From Oxalobacter formigenes (GTDB lineage Bacteria; Pseudomonadota; Gammaproteobacteria; Burkholderiales; Burkholderiaceae_D): a stretch of DNA of 37,011 nt. The stretch spans positions 188,893 to 225,903 of the forward strand of contig JAMPAN010000001.1 in NCBI GenBank assembly GCA_023667225.1, given 5' to 3'. This document shows positions 28,603 through 36,566 of this stretch, one piece after another. The stretch's first letter is position 1. Each line of letters begins with the position of its first letter. The notes under the pieces were generated by a model, which saw only the letters and a program-made list of their open reading frames with translations, was not told the DNA's origin and ran no database searches. The position numbers were made by a program, and so were the translations under genes.

Positions 28603-30567
28603 TTATGCCAGCGAAGGCATGGAGGCGGGCGAAATGCCGTGGGTATCGCGCGCGCCATCCAGGAGGAATGAAAGCGAAATTACCAGCACCAGTTCCCCCT
28701 CGGCAGAACGGGTCGTGCCCGAAATGCCCGTTACCTCAATGCCGGAAAGCGGCTTGATAACCAGGTCTGCCGTGCCATCCAAAGCCTCAACTGAAAGGAT
28801 ATAGGGATGGGGGGCGGCAATGACGATGCCTGCCTGTTCCTTGCAGAGGGGATAGCCCAGCACACCGGCCATGGAAAGCACCGGCAGGGGCCTGCCCTGG
28901 TCGCGGAATACCGGCTGGCCGCTGACATGCTCAAAGGTTTCCGGCAGTTCCACCACCCTTTCAACCAGCGAGATGGGAATGCCCAGTTTTGCGCCGGAGG
29001 TGGATACCAGCAGCATGGGGATAATGGAAAGCTCAATCGGCAGCCGGATGGAAAAGGTGGTGCCGCCGCCCAGCCTGGAATCAATCCAGATAGTGCCCCG
29101 GTGCTGTTCTACCGCTGTGCGCACCACATCCATGCCCACGCCGCGGCCGGAGACGCTGGAAGCGACTTCCATAGTGGAAAAGCCCGGCAAAAAGACCAGC
29201 TGGTAGGCTTCATCATCTGTCTGCGCATCGTTCGGGCCGATCAGCCCTTTTTCCATAGCCTTTTTCCGGAGTTTTTCCGGATTCATGCCCCGGCCGTCGT
29301 CCGCGATAACAATCATGACACTGTTGGCTTCCTGCCAGGCTTTCAGCAGGATCTGGCCCCGCTCAGGTTTCCCGGCTGCCTTGCGGCCTTCCGCATCTTC
29401 CAGGCCGTGGTCCAGCGAATTGCGCAGCATGTGAACCAGCGGATCATACAGGCTGTCAACCACCAGGCGGTCCACCTCGGTTTCTGCCCCTTCAATGACC
29501 AGGTCCACATTTTTCTTCAGCTCACGGGCCAGCTCACGAACCAGGCGCGGGAAACGCTGGAAGAGGCGGCCTACCGGCTGCATCCGTGTGGAGAGTGTGG
29601 CGCGCTGGAGTTCTGTTGAATAACGCGAAGCGCGCGACTGGGTTTCAATCAGGTTGTCAATCAGTTCTGCGGCCTCGTCCTCAAACGGGAAAAGGCGGAG
29701 TTTGTCCAGCAGTACGCTGGCCTGGTTGGCGGCCTGGGCGGCTTCACCTGCCACTTCCAGCAGGGTATCCAGCTTGGCGGCGTCAATCCGGATGCTGTCA
29801 TCCTTTGGCGGCTGCTGCGGCGTGCGCCGTCTTTCCACCCCGTCCCAGGTGCCTGTCGGCGAGGCGGCCGGTTTTGCGGCAGGCGCGGTAGCCGGGGCTT
29901 CGGGCGAAGCGGTTTTTCCTCCGCTGCCGGCTGCGGCTGCGGCGGCAGGCGGGGTTTGCGGTGCGGCTGCGGGAGCTGCTTCGGGCGCTGCTGCCGGCGC
30001 AGGAGCAGAAACTGCCACTTTTTTATCTTCCGGTACAACAGCGTTATAAAGCGCTGTCCAGTCTGGTCCGCCCTCTTTTGCCGCCGGGGCTTCTGGCGCG
30101 GCGGCGCTTGCTTCGCCGCTGGCTGCGGCTGCGGCGGCAGGCGGGGTTTCCGGTGCGGCTGCGGGAGCTGCTTCGGGGGCCGGTTCTCCTGTCATCGCGC
30201 GTTGCAGCATGGCCTGGATATCCGGCGGGAAGGCGGAAAGCGCATCCGGCGGCGTGCCGTTTTGCAATTCGCCCAGCTGGTATCCCACAAAGCTGCTGGC
30301 CTGGAGGGCGGCTTCAATGGCGTCCGGCGTTACCGGCACCTTGCCGGTGCGCATACCGTCAAACAGGTTTTCGGTCAGGTGGCAGGCTTCCACCATGGCG
30401 GGCAGCCCCATAAATCCGGCGCCGCCCTTGATTGTGTGAAAAGAGCGGAAGACCGCGTTGATCGTGTCCTGGTCGTCGGGATGCCTTTCCAGCGTCAGCA
30501 GGTTTTCCTCTACCTGCGAAGACAGGTCAAGGGCCTCCACGACGAACTCTTTCAGCATGTCATCCAT
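28603..30567 (-). CDS. cheA: Chemotaxis histidine kinase CheA
   Basis: The 654-aa protein begins with an Hpt domain (about 1-105) whose phosphorylated His is in FRSFHTIKGGAGF (His44 from this start). A long Ala/Pro linker (about 128-255) replaces the usual P2 CheY/CheB-binding domain. The dimerisation helices (RIDAAKLDTLLEVAGE), the ATPase (HMLRNSLDHGLED, ADDGRGM, SGRGVGMDVV, GGGTTFSIRLP) and a C-terminal CheW-like domain follow. It autophosphorylates in response to receptor arrays and passes phosphate to CheY. The ATG at 30567 is preferred to a TTG two codons upstream. The linker contains an exact-phase 57-bp direct repeat. It lies downstream of cheZ on the same strand; cheY, cheW, cheR, cheB and receptors are absent from the window. 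Confidence 0.92.
   Translation of the reverse strand: MDDMLKEFVVEALDLSSQVEENLLTLERHPDDQDTINAVFRSFHTIKGGAGFMGLPAMVEACHLTENLFDGMRTGKVPVTPDAIEAALQASSFVGYQLGELQNGTPPDALSAFPPDIQAMLQRAMTGEPAPEAAPAAAPETPPAAAAAASGEASAAAPEAPAAKEGGPDWTALYNAVVPEDKKVAVSAPAPAAAPEAAPAAAPQTPPAAAAAAGSGGKTASPEAPATAPAAKPAASPTGTWDGVERRRTPQQPPKDDSIRIDAAKLDTLLEVAGEAAQAANQASVLLDKLRLFPFEDEAAELIDNLIETQSRASRYSTELQRATLSTRMQPVGRLFQRFPRLVRELARELKKNVDLVIEGAETEVDRLVVDSLYDPLVHMLRNSLDHGLEDAEGRKAAGKPERGQILLKAWQEANSVMIVIADDGRGMNPEKLRKKAMEKGLIGPNDAQTDDEAYQLVFLPGFSTMEVASSVSGRGVGMDVVRTAVEQHRGTIWIDSRLGGGTTFSIRLPIELSIIPMLLVSTSGAKLGIPISLVERVVELPETFEHVSGQPVFRDQGRPLPVLSMAGVLGYPLCKEQAGIVIAAPHPYILSVEALDGTADLVIKPLSGIEVTGISGTTRSAEGELVLVISLSFLLDGARDTHGISPASMPSLA
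29929..29985. repeat. 57-bp direct repeat within cheA, copy 1
   Basis: This copy matches 30121-30177 at 56 of 57 positions (one G/C difference). The copies are 192 bp apart, exactly 64 codons, and encode the Ala/Pro linker module. Recombination between them would delete or duplicate 64 codons in frame. Confidence 0.85.
30121..30177. repeat. 57-bp direct repeat within cheA, copy 2
   Basis: Second copy of the linker-encoding repeat described at 29929-29985. Confidence 0.85.
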
Positions 30568-30630
30568 CAGCAATCCATTTCCCGGAAGCTTACGCTTTCC
30601 GCTTGCTACTTACTATTTACAGTGCCAGTC

Positions 30631-31572
30631 CTAAAAACCCAGATTGGCCAGGAGACTGTCCACATCGTCTTGCTGCATGGCCTTGTCCGGCACATCCGGC
30701 CCGGCCATCAGGTCAACCACTTTTTCCTTGCTTTCCGGCGGTGCGTTGTCACGCAGGAGCTGAGCCAGTTCCTGTTCCAGTTTTTTCGTGATGACCACCA
30801 CCTTTTTGATCACCTGCCCGGTAATATCCTGGAAATCCTGCGCCATCATGATTTCCATCAGGCGGGCTTTTTCTTCATCGGCGCGGCTTGCCGTGCCTGC
30901 AATAAATTCACGGGAATCCTGGGCAAGCTGTTTGAATGCCGCCACATCTGTCTTGCCTTCAAAAAGGTCTGCCCAGCGGGTTTCCAGCTCGCGGGCTGTT
31001 TTTGCCAGCTCTTCCTGCTGCGGCATACCGACATCAATGGAATTGAGCACCCGTGTTGCCGCCTGCTCCGTTAAGGTAGCCACATATTCAAGGCGGCCCT
31101 TGGCGTCAATCACTTCGGTTGCCACATCCTGCAATGCACGGTCGTAGCCCAGCTCCCGCATGGAATCATGGAGCTGCCGGAGAATATTGCCGATTCGCTC
31201 GTACAGCGGCTTGTCCACGATATCGCTGTCCATATCGCTGACCTGGGAAGGCGCGGCATCACCTGTGTCTGCCGCCGGAGCCGGTGTTTCCCTGGAGGTT
31301 CCGGCAGCAGCCTGGGTTTGTGTGCTCAGTTCGTCAAACAAGGCTTCCAGCTCTTCTTCGGAAGGTTCTGCCTCCACAGCGGGTTCTGCGGCGGCCTCTG
31401 CCGGGCCTGTCTGCGTATTGGCGCTTATTTCGTCAAAGAGCGCCTCCAGCTCTTCTTCCGAGGGCTCCGCTTCGGGAGAAGCGGCCCCGGCCGGTTTGTT
31501 TCCGCCATTTTCGGCTTGTTCGCGCTGTTCATCCGAAATCTTGTCAAACAGCGCTTCCAGTTCGTCTGTCAT
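30631..31572 (-). CDS. cheZ: Protein phosphatase CheZ with N-terminal FliM-like repeats
   Basis: The 313-aa protein is CheZ, which dephosphorylates CheY-P. The catalytic motif AQDFQDITGQ supplies Asp249 and Gln253 (equivalent to Asp143 and Gln147 of E. coli CheZ) in a long helix, and the C-terminus QDDVDSLLANLGF is the CheY-binding tail. The protein is about 100 residues longer than E. coli CheZ: its N-terminal extension (about 1-115) contains three copies of an acidic motif (DELEALFDKIS at 3-13, SEEELEALFDEIS at 38-50, SEEELEALFDELS at 71-83) joined by Ala/Pro linkers. The copies resemble the SQAEIDALL CheY-binding motif of FliM. cheA follows about 60 bp downstream. Confidence 0.9.
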   Translation of the reverse strand: MTDELEALFDKISDEQREQAENGGNKPAGAASPEAEPSEEELEALFDEISANTQTGPAEAAAEPAVEAEPSEEELEALFDELSTQTQAAAGTSRETPAPAADTGDAAPSQVSDMDSDIVDKPLYERIGNILRQLHDSMRELGYDRALQDVATEVIDAKGRLEYVATLTEQAATRVLNSIDVGMPQQEELAKTARELETRWADLFEGKTDVAAFKQLAQDSREFIAGTASRADEEKARLMEIMMAQDFQDITGQVIKKVVVITKKLEQELAQLLRDNAPPESKEKVVDLMAGPDVPDKAMQQDDVDSLLANLGF

Positions 31573-31920
31573 TCATGCCACTCCGTTTAACAAAAAAAGG
31601 CGCAACATGGCCTTTTGCCTTGTTCCCGGTTCCGGGAACCGGAAAAATGCCGTCCGGCAATACTTTACATCCTCCAGACAGGGACAGCAAGCATTTGAAC
31701 GGGCAATAAAAGGCGTCAAAGCACGGTTTACTGCGGCACAGGGCCTTTTCCTTTCTTGATGGCAACGCATACAGTATTGTAAAATGGCCCGCCTGTTCCC
31801 GCTGCAACCGGCATTGCCGGGCGTTTACGCCGGAAAGGCAGGCGCAAAAGCGTCCCTGCCGCTTCAGCCTGTTCCCCGGCTGATATTGTATTAACAAAAT
31901 TGCATTGATTGGAGTCTCCC
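31573..31920. other. cheZ-glyA divergent intergenic region
   Basis: No gene is visible in these 348 bp. An inverted repeat GTTCCCGG-TT-CCGGGAAC (31622-31639) lies 50 bp upstream of cheZ and could be an operator. A TTGATG...TGTAAA pair around 31757-31785 is a possible glyA promoter on the plus strand. A short hairpin CCGGCATTGCCGG lies near 31810-31825. I see no match to the glycine riboswitch. Confidence 0.4.
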
Positions 31921-33165
31921 ATGTTTGCCAAAGACCACACCATAGCCCGGATTGATCCTGAGCTGTGGAGCGCCATCCAGCATGAAAACCGCCGCCAGGA
32001 AGAGCATATTGAACTGATTGCCTCGGAAAACTATTGTTCCCCGGCCGTTATGCAGGCGCAGGGGTCGCAGCTGACCAACAAATATGCCGAAGGCTATCCC
32101 GGCCGCCGTTATTATGGCGGCTGCGAATTTGTGGATATTGCCGAACAGCTCGCTATTGACCGGGTCAAGCGCCTTTATGGCGCAGAAGCGGCCAATGTGC
32201 AGCCCAATTCCGGTTCGCAGGCCAACCAGAGTATCTTCCTGGCCATGTTAAAGCCAGGCGACACCATTATGGGCATGTCTTTGGCCGAAGGCGGCCACCT
32301 GACGCACGGCATGGCATTGAACATGTCCGGCAAGTGGTTCAACGTGGTTTCCTACGGATTGAACGAAAAAGAGGAAATTGACTATGACGCTATGGAGCGG
32401 CTTGCGCACGAGAAAAAGCCCAAACTGATTATTGCGGGCGCTTCGGCTTACTCCCTGAAGATTGATTTTGAGCGCTTTGCCAAAGTGGCAAAGGATGTCG
32501 GCGCCTATTTCATGGTGGATATGGCGCACTATGCCGGGCTGATTGCCGCAGGCGTTTATCCCAACCCGGTGCCTTACGCCGATTTTGTAACCTCGACCAC
32601 CCACAAATCCCTAAGAGGGCCGCGCGGCGGGTTTATCCTCATGAAACAGGAGCATGAACGGGCAATCAATTCTGCCGTGTTCCCCGGCCTTCAGGGCGGC
32701 CCCCTCATGCATGTGATCGCGGCCAAAGCTGTTGCCTTCCAGGAAGCGCTCCAGCCCGAATTCAAGGCTTACCAGGAACAGGTTGTCAAAAATGCCGATA
32801 TCATGGCAAAAACCCTGATTGGGCGCGGTTTCCGCATTGTTTCCGGCAGGACAGAATCCCATGTCATGCTGGTGGATCTTATCAACAAGAAGATTACCGG
32901 CCGCACAGCAGAAACCATCCTGCACAACGGCAACATTACCTGCAACAAGAACGCGGTGCCCAACGACCCGCAAACACCTTTTGTTACCTCCGGCATCCGC
33001 CTGGGCAGCCCGGCCATGACAACCAGGGGCTTCAAGGAAGAACAGTCGCGCCAGGTTGCCAGCCTTTTGGCCGATATTATCGACAGCCCGGAAGATGCCG
33101 CCGTGCTGGAAAAATCGCGCGAAGAAGTAAAAAAACTGGCCGCCGCCTTCCCGGTTTATGGCTAA
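31921..33165 (+). CDS. glyA: Serine hydroxymethyltransferase
   Basis: The 414-aa PLP enzyme interconverts serine and glycine while loading one-carbon units on tetrahydrofolate, linking to MetH in this window. The N-terminal [36 protein letters not shown] and the PLP-lysine motif [12 protein letters not shown] are diagnostic. The ATG at 31921 has GGAG seven bases upstream (31911-31914); a TTG at 31909 overlaps that RBS and is unlikely. A strong terminator follows, so it is probably monocistronic. nrdR, its frequent betaproteobacterial neighbour, is absent; a toxin-antitoxin graveyard follows. Confidence 0.97.
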   Translation: MFAKDHTIARIDPELWSAIQHENRRQEEHIELIASENYCSPAVMQAQGSQLTNKYAEGYPGRRYYGGCEFVDIAEQLAIDRVKRLYGAEAANVQPNSGSQANQSIFLAMLKPGDTIMGMSLAEGGHLTHGMALNMSGKWFNVVSYGLNEKEEIDYDAMERLAHEKKPKLIIAGASAYSLKIDFERFAKVAKDVGAYFMVDMAHYAGLIAAGVYPNPVPYADFVTSTTHKSLRGPRGGFILMKQEHERAINSAVFPGLQGGPLMHVIAAKAVAFQEALQPEFKAYQEQVVKNADIMAKTLIGRGFRIVSGRTESHVMLVDLINKKITGRTAETILHNGNITCNKNAVPNDPQTPFVTSGIRLGSPAMTTRGFKEEQSRQVASLLADIIDSPEDAAVLEKSREEVKKLAAAFPVYG

Positions 33166-33190
33166 GGCAAAAGCCCTGGTTTGCATGGAA

Positions 33191-33218
33191 AACCGCCTGT
33201 GAAGCCAGGCGGTTTTTT
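33191..33218 (+). terminator. Rho-independent terminator of glyA
   Basis: AACCGCCTG (33191-33199) and CAGGCGGTT (33206-33214) enclose TGAAGC, and the T run reaches 33218. The A-rich 5' side makes it usable from the other strand too, for the antitoxin gene ending at 33218. Confidence 0.9.
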
Positions 33219-33454
33219 CATTGATAGCGTAGTAAATCTGCTTCCGGCAGCATTCTCACATAGCGGGCATAAGGGATGCCTTTGTTGGAACTCACCGTAT
33301 CCGGCAGGGCGGCCGGAATGCGCATGTTCAGCGTGGCGTCTTTCGGCAAAATTTCAAAGCGCATGGGTTTGAATTGCCGGAACTCAAGGCCGTGCAGGTC
33401 TTGTTCCAGGAAAGCTCCGGCTTCGGTATCAGTTTTGAATTCAGGTATTTTCAT
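33218..33454 (-). CDS. Orphan CopG-type antitoxin
   Basis: The 78-aa product begins MKIPEFKTDTEAGAFLEQDL and continues with LEFRQFKPMRFEILPKDATL then NMRIPAALPDTV, the pattern of CopG/ribbon-helix-helix antitoxins found beside BrnT-type toxins. The C-terminal half (SSNKGIPYARYVRML) is somewhat shorter than usual between the RHH strand and the GIPY motif. Two adjacent ATGs (33457, 33454) could start it. No intact toxin is adjacent: the next sequence upstream on the same strand is a NUDIX fragment. It may be a solitary antitoxin retained after loss of its toxin. Confidence 0.7.
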   Translation of the reverse strand: MKIPEFKTDTEAGAFLEQDLHGLEFRQFKPMRFEILPKDATLNMRIPAALPDTVSSNKGIPYARYVRMLPEADLLRYQ

Positions 33455-33475
33455 CATGGTTTGATACGCCCCTAA

Positions 33476-33735
33476 TCAAACAAAGGCTGCCATGCACGGG
33501 TGATACGCGGCAAAGCACAGGCTGATTTGTGCCGCGCTGTTTTTGGCTTCGTCCGGTTCCGGCAGCCTCTCTTGCGCGAAATAACGGCTTTCCACAGTTT
33601 CATTATTGGGCTTAAAACTGCCGCCCTTTACTTCGCAAAAGAGAAACAGCTTGCAAACGTTCCAGGCATAAGGCGGCCGGTTGTGCCGGTTCCTGTCCTG
33701 TATGGCAATAATGCGGGCGGCGGCCTGAAAAGCAG
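33476..33735 (-). pseudogene. NUDIX hydrolase, C-terminal fragment
   Basis: The reading frame ARIIAIQDRNRHNRPPYAWN followed by CKLFLFCEVKGGSFKPNNET and RYFAQERLPEP matches the C-terminal half of NUDIX hydrolases of the ADP-ribose pyrophosphatase type, which typically read ...DRDRHGHPP..., K.FFLCEL.GG..., ET.E..FF....LP. The NUDIX box (GX5EX7REUXEEXGU) that should precede it is missing; the sequence before about 33735 no longer fits. It is therefore a 5'-truncated remnant on the minus strand. Confidence 0.6.
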
Positions 33736-33799
33736 GGGCGGCCCGGCATACGGATGGAGACGGGATAGACAACACTTGTATGCACAAAAATATCTTGGC

Positions 33800-34000
33800 A
33801 TTGCCAGTGTTCGCAACGGTGAAAAAAGAACCCGGTCTTTTGCCTATGTTTTCGGCAAACTGGCGGCTTTGCTGGCTGTCCATGCTGAACGGGTGGAAAG
33901 CATCCGCATTATCAGTTTTCGGTATGCAAGTGAAAAAGAATCAGGGGCATATTATGAGCGGCTCGAAAATGAATTTGAAAAAACAACAGATGACACGTGA
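33800..34000 (+). pseudogene. BrnT toxin, C-terminal fragment
   Basis: NGEKRTRSFAYVFGKLAALL followed by AVHAERVESIRIISFRYASE and KESGAYYERLE matches the second half of BrnT ribonuclease toxins, where the pattern is EER...G...LLVVHTER....IRIISARKAT..E...Y. The N-terminal half with the KHG motif cannot be read upstream in any frame. The boundary near 33800 is approximate. It overlaps the BrnA-like remnant at its 3' end, the usual brnTA arrangement. Confidence 0.6.
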
Positions 34001-34064
34001 AGAAATTCTGGAAACGATGAAAACCCCGCTGCCTGGCGGCCTTTTGGCTGGGATTGCAGGATGA
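33954..34064 (+). pseudogene. BrnA antitoxin, N-terminal remnant
   Basis: A 36-codon ORF starting MSGSKMNLKK with TREEILETMK resembles the N-terminus of BrnA-type antitoxins, but it stops before any ribbon-helix-helix region. It overlaps the end of the BrnT fragment, as in brnTA operons. It is too short to be a full antitoxin. Confidence 0.45.
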
Positions 34065-34122
34065 TTACGGCCTCAAGGCCTGTCGGGAGCAGATAAGCGC
34101 GGCCAGGCAAAAATTTTGCAAC

Positions 34123-34453
34123 CTAAACCTGTTTGGCCGCAGCATCGGCAATAAATGTGTTAAGGCTTTTCCCTTGCGCAGAAGCGGCTACGGCTGCCGC
34201 CGCATGTAAATCCGGCGAAATACGCAAATTGAACCGTCCGGAATAAACCTTGTAAGGCATAATGCCTTTTTCCTTGCAGGTTTCAAGGCAGATTTTGGGT
34301 GAGAGAAGCGCCTTCTGTTTTCAGCCCTTTTATATCGGCGGCGTAAAAATCCGCCCCGCCTGACAGGTTGGTAAACTCCCCTCTGAACAAGTCAATTTCG
34401 GGGGCGTATTTGATAACAGCCTGGTGTCCGGCAATCATCATGATATTGTTCAT
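34123..34453 (-). pseudogene. hicB: HicB antitoxin, single frameshift
   Basis: From the ATG at 34453 the frame reads AVIKYAPEIDLFRGEFTNLS and GGADFYAADIKGLKTEGA, the HicB N-terminal partial-RNase-H-like domain, then hits a premature stop. One frame over, the sequence continues as CLETCKEKGIMPYKVYSGRF, NLRISPDLHAAAAVAASAQG and KSLNTFIADAAAKQV, the DNA-binding ribbon-helix-helix. The total length of 331 nt is one base more than 110 codons, so one inserted base (near 34290) explains it. The start overlaps the end of hicA (ATGA). Real decay and a sequencing error are both possible, but hicA is also broken. Confidence 0.8.
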
Positions 34454-34703
34454 GGCGTTACTCCATTTTCTTTGAGCCACTTTCTGATAGAGGCGATAGT
34501 CCTTGGTCGGTATCTGGCTGTGGATGCGGCCGGTGAACAACCCGGATAACGCCGGAAAGAGTAGCCGATATGCGGGATCCTTCCCTTTCTTCAATGTCTG
34601 CGCCAGGTGCTTTGAATGGCGCCTCAATATCAGTCCACTTTATCGTACCGCTGGCAGGCCTGCTGTATATTTTTGGGACAGCGGCCTGATATTTTCGTTT
34701 CAT
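34450..34703 (-). pseudogene. hicA: HicA mRNA interferase, single frameshift
   Basis: The ATG at 34703 opens MKRKYQ, and SRPASGTIKWTDIEAPFKAP, GADIEEREGSRI and VVHRPHPQPDTD follow, matching HicA, including the conserved catalytic-His segment HRPHP. The usual C-terminus appears only in another frame: TIASIRKWLKENGVTP. The 254-nt span is one base short of 85 codons, so a one-base deletion near 34490 accounts for it. Without it the stop would overlap the hicB start by 4 bp, as normal. HicA toxins cleave mRNA as small double-stranded-RNA-binding-like proteins. The APFKAP and SATLSG segments also look diverged. Confidence 0.75.
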
Positions 34704-34842
34704 GGTGCAAAGGGTGCTGTTTTTTGGTGCGCGATACAAACTGCTTGCTTTCCGCTTGCAGGAAATGTGTTTTCCCCGGCCGCCTGCCCTGCCTGCCGCC
34801 TTTCTCCTGCTAGAATAGCCACCTTCAACTGCCGGAGAGATG

Positions 34843-35934
34843 ATGCCTCACGAAATGTTCATGCGCCGCGCCCTGGAGACCATCCGGGAGCTGCCTTCCG
34901 CCATTGCGCCCAATCCGAGGGTGGGCTGCGTAATAGTCAGGGAAGGGCAGGTTATCGGGGCAGGCAGCACCCGCCCGCCCGGCGGCAACCATGCCGAGAT
35001 AGAAGCATTGCAGGATGCCGCCCGAAGGGGAAACGATGTGAAAGGCGCGGCCGTTTACGTGACGCTGGAACCCTGCGCCCACTATGGCCGCACGCCCCCG
35101 TGTGCGGATGCCCTGGTTGAAGCCGGTGTGGCCAAAGTGGTGGCGGCGGTGAAAGACCCTGATCCCCGCGTGGCCGGGCGCGGCCTGGCAAGGCTTGAAT
35201 CCGCCGGGGTGGAGGTGGTTTCCGGCGTGCTGGAAGAAGAAGCCCTGGAAATGAACCTGGGGTTTTTCTCGCGCCTTCAAAAAGGCCGCCCCTGGGTTCG
35301 GATAAAGGCTGCCGCCAGCCTGGATGGTAGAACGGCGCTCGAAAACGGGCAAAGCCAGTGGATTACTTCGCTTCAGGCAAGAGAAGACGGGCACCGCTGG
35401 CGCGCCAGGGCAGATGCCATCCTCACCGGCATCGGCACCGTGCTGGATGACGACCCGCAGCTGACCGTGCGTGCCGTGCCGGCAGCCAGGCAGCCCCGGC
35501 GAGTGGTTGTGGATAGCCGCCTGCGCATATCGCCGCAGGCCAAAGTGCTGGCGGGCGGCGGCGCATGGATATGCTGTGCGCAGGCAGACAAAGAAAAGAT
35601 GGCGCGTTTGCAGGATGCCGGCGCGGAAGTGATTGTGCTGCCGGGAAAAGATGGCCGGGTGGATTTGCCCGCCATGATGCGCGAACTGGCGCGGCGGGAA
35701 ATCAACAAGGTGCATGTAGAGGCCGGCGCGGTATTGGGCGGCGCGCTCATTGAAGCCGGGTGCGCCGATGAAATGCTGCTTTATCTCGCCCCGGCGCTGC
35801 TTGGCCCCGGCAGGGAATTGTGCAGACTGCCGGGGCAAACTTCCCTGGCAGGCTGCATAAGGATGCGCTTTCGGGAAACAGCCGCCATTGGCCCGGATTG
35901 CCGCATCCTGGCCAGGTTCAATGAAAAAACATAA
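34843..35934 (+). CDS. ribD: Bifunctional riboflavin deaminase/reductase RibD
   Basis: The 363-aa protein carries the pyrimidine deaminase domain (zinc motif HAEIEAL and PCAHYGRTPPC, about residues 48-90) and the C-terminal reductase domain (KAAASLDGRTALENGQSQWI, then GIGTVLDDDPQLTVR). It performs two consecutive steps of riboflavin synthesis. Two adjacent ATGs exist (34840 and 34843); the second is preferred because GGAG (34834-34837) is 5 bp from it and only 2 bp from the first. ribE begins 11 bp after its stop. No FMN riboswitch is visible upstream. Confidence 0.95.
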   Translation: MPHEMFMRRALETIRELPSAIAPNPRVGCVIVREGQVIGAGSTRPPGGNHAEIEALQDAARRGNDVKGAAVYVTLEPCAHYGRTPPCADALVEAGVAKVVAAVKDPDPRVAGRGLARLESAGVEVVSGVLEEEALEMNLGFFSRLQKGRPWVRIKAAASLDGRTALENGQSQWITSLQAREDGHRWRARADAILTGIGTVLDDDPQLTVRAVPAARQPRRVVVDSRLRISPQAKVLAGGGAWICCAQADKEKMARLQDAGAEVIVLPGKDGRVDLPAMMRELARREINKVHVEAGAVLGGALIEAGCADEMLLYLAPALLGPGRELCRLPGQTSLAGCIRMRFRETAAIGPDCRILARFNEKT

Positions 35935-35945
35935 GGAGAAAAAAC

Positions 35946-36566
35946 ATGTTTACAGGCATTGTGACGGGAACCGGGAAAATCCTTTCTGTTACGCCGCAGG
36001 GCGAAAGCGCCGGGGCAGGGGTGCGCCTCTGTATTGACGCAGGCAGCCTGCCGCTGGAAGACGTGGCGGCGGGCGACTCCATTGCATTGAACGGCGCGTG
36101 CATGACCGTGGTGGAAAAAGTGCCCGGCGGCTTTATGGTGGATGTTTCCCGCGAAAGCCTGAACCGCACGGCCGGGCTTAATGCGCCGGGCGAAATCAAC
36201 CTGGAAAAGGCGCTGGCGCTGGGCGAGCGGTTAGGCGGGCATCTCGTGGCCGGGCATGTGGACGGCGTGGGCGAAGTCTGCGCTTTTAACCCTGTTGGCG
36301 AATCATGGGAACTGGTTATCAAAGCGCCTTTGGCAATGGCAAAGTATTTTGCCTATAAAGGCTCGGTTGCCGTCAACGGCGTTTCACTCACCGTCAACCG
36401 GGTGGAAGATGCGCCGGACGGCTGCCGTATTTCCATTAACCTTATTCCGCATACGCTGGCTGCCACCACCCTTAAAAATCTCTCTCCGGGGGCAAAAGTC
36501 AATCTGGAAGCAGACCTCATTGCCCGGTATGTGGAGCGGATGCTTTCTCTTGAAAACGCCCTGTAA
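35946..36566 (+). CDS. ribE: Riboflavin synthase, alpha subunit
   Basis: The 206-aa enzyme dismutates two 6,7-dimethyl-8-ribityllumazine molecules into riboflavin. It shows the internal duplication typical of the family: MFTGIVTGTG with SIALNGACMTV and SLNRT in the first half, then GGHLVAGHVDGVGEV, GSVAVNGVSLTVN and LIPHTLAATTL in the second. AAGGAG precedes the ATG. It follows ribD closely and is probably co-transcribed. The symbol ribC is used in E. coli. Confidence 0.95.
   Translation: MFTGIVTGTGKILSVTPQGESAGAGVRLCIDAGSLPLEDVAAGDSIALNGACMTVVEKVPGGFMVDVSRESLNRTAGLNAPGEINLEKALALGERLGGHLVAGHVDGVGEVCAFNPVGESWELVIKAPLAMAKYFAYKGSVAVNGVSLTVNRVEDAPDGCRISINLIPHTLAATTLKNLSPGAKVNLEADLIARYVERMLSLENAL

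Noticed and set aside
29956-31074. Long open frame antisense to cheA and cheZ
   Set aside because: It spans two well-supported genes and has Cys/Arg/Gly-rich artefact composition arising from the Ala-rich linker.
31640-31920. Glycine riboswitch before glyA
   Set aside because: None of the conserved core segments could be found; only small hairpins are present.
33500-34000. A single 166-aa plus-strand gene across the whole interval
   Set aside because: Only the last third resembles a protein family (BrnT). The first part is antisense to the NUDIX fragment, so the long frame is fortuitous.
34704-34842. FMN riboswitch before ribD
   Set aside because: The gap is short and shows no RFN-type core.
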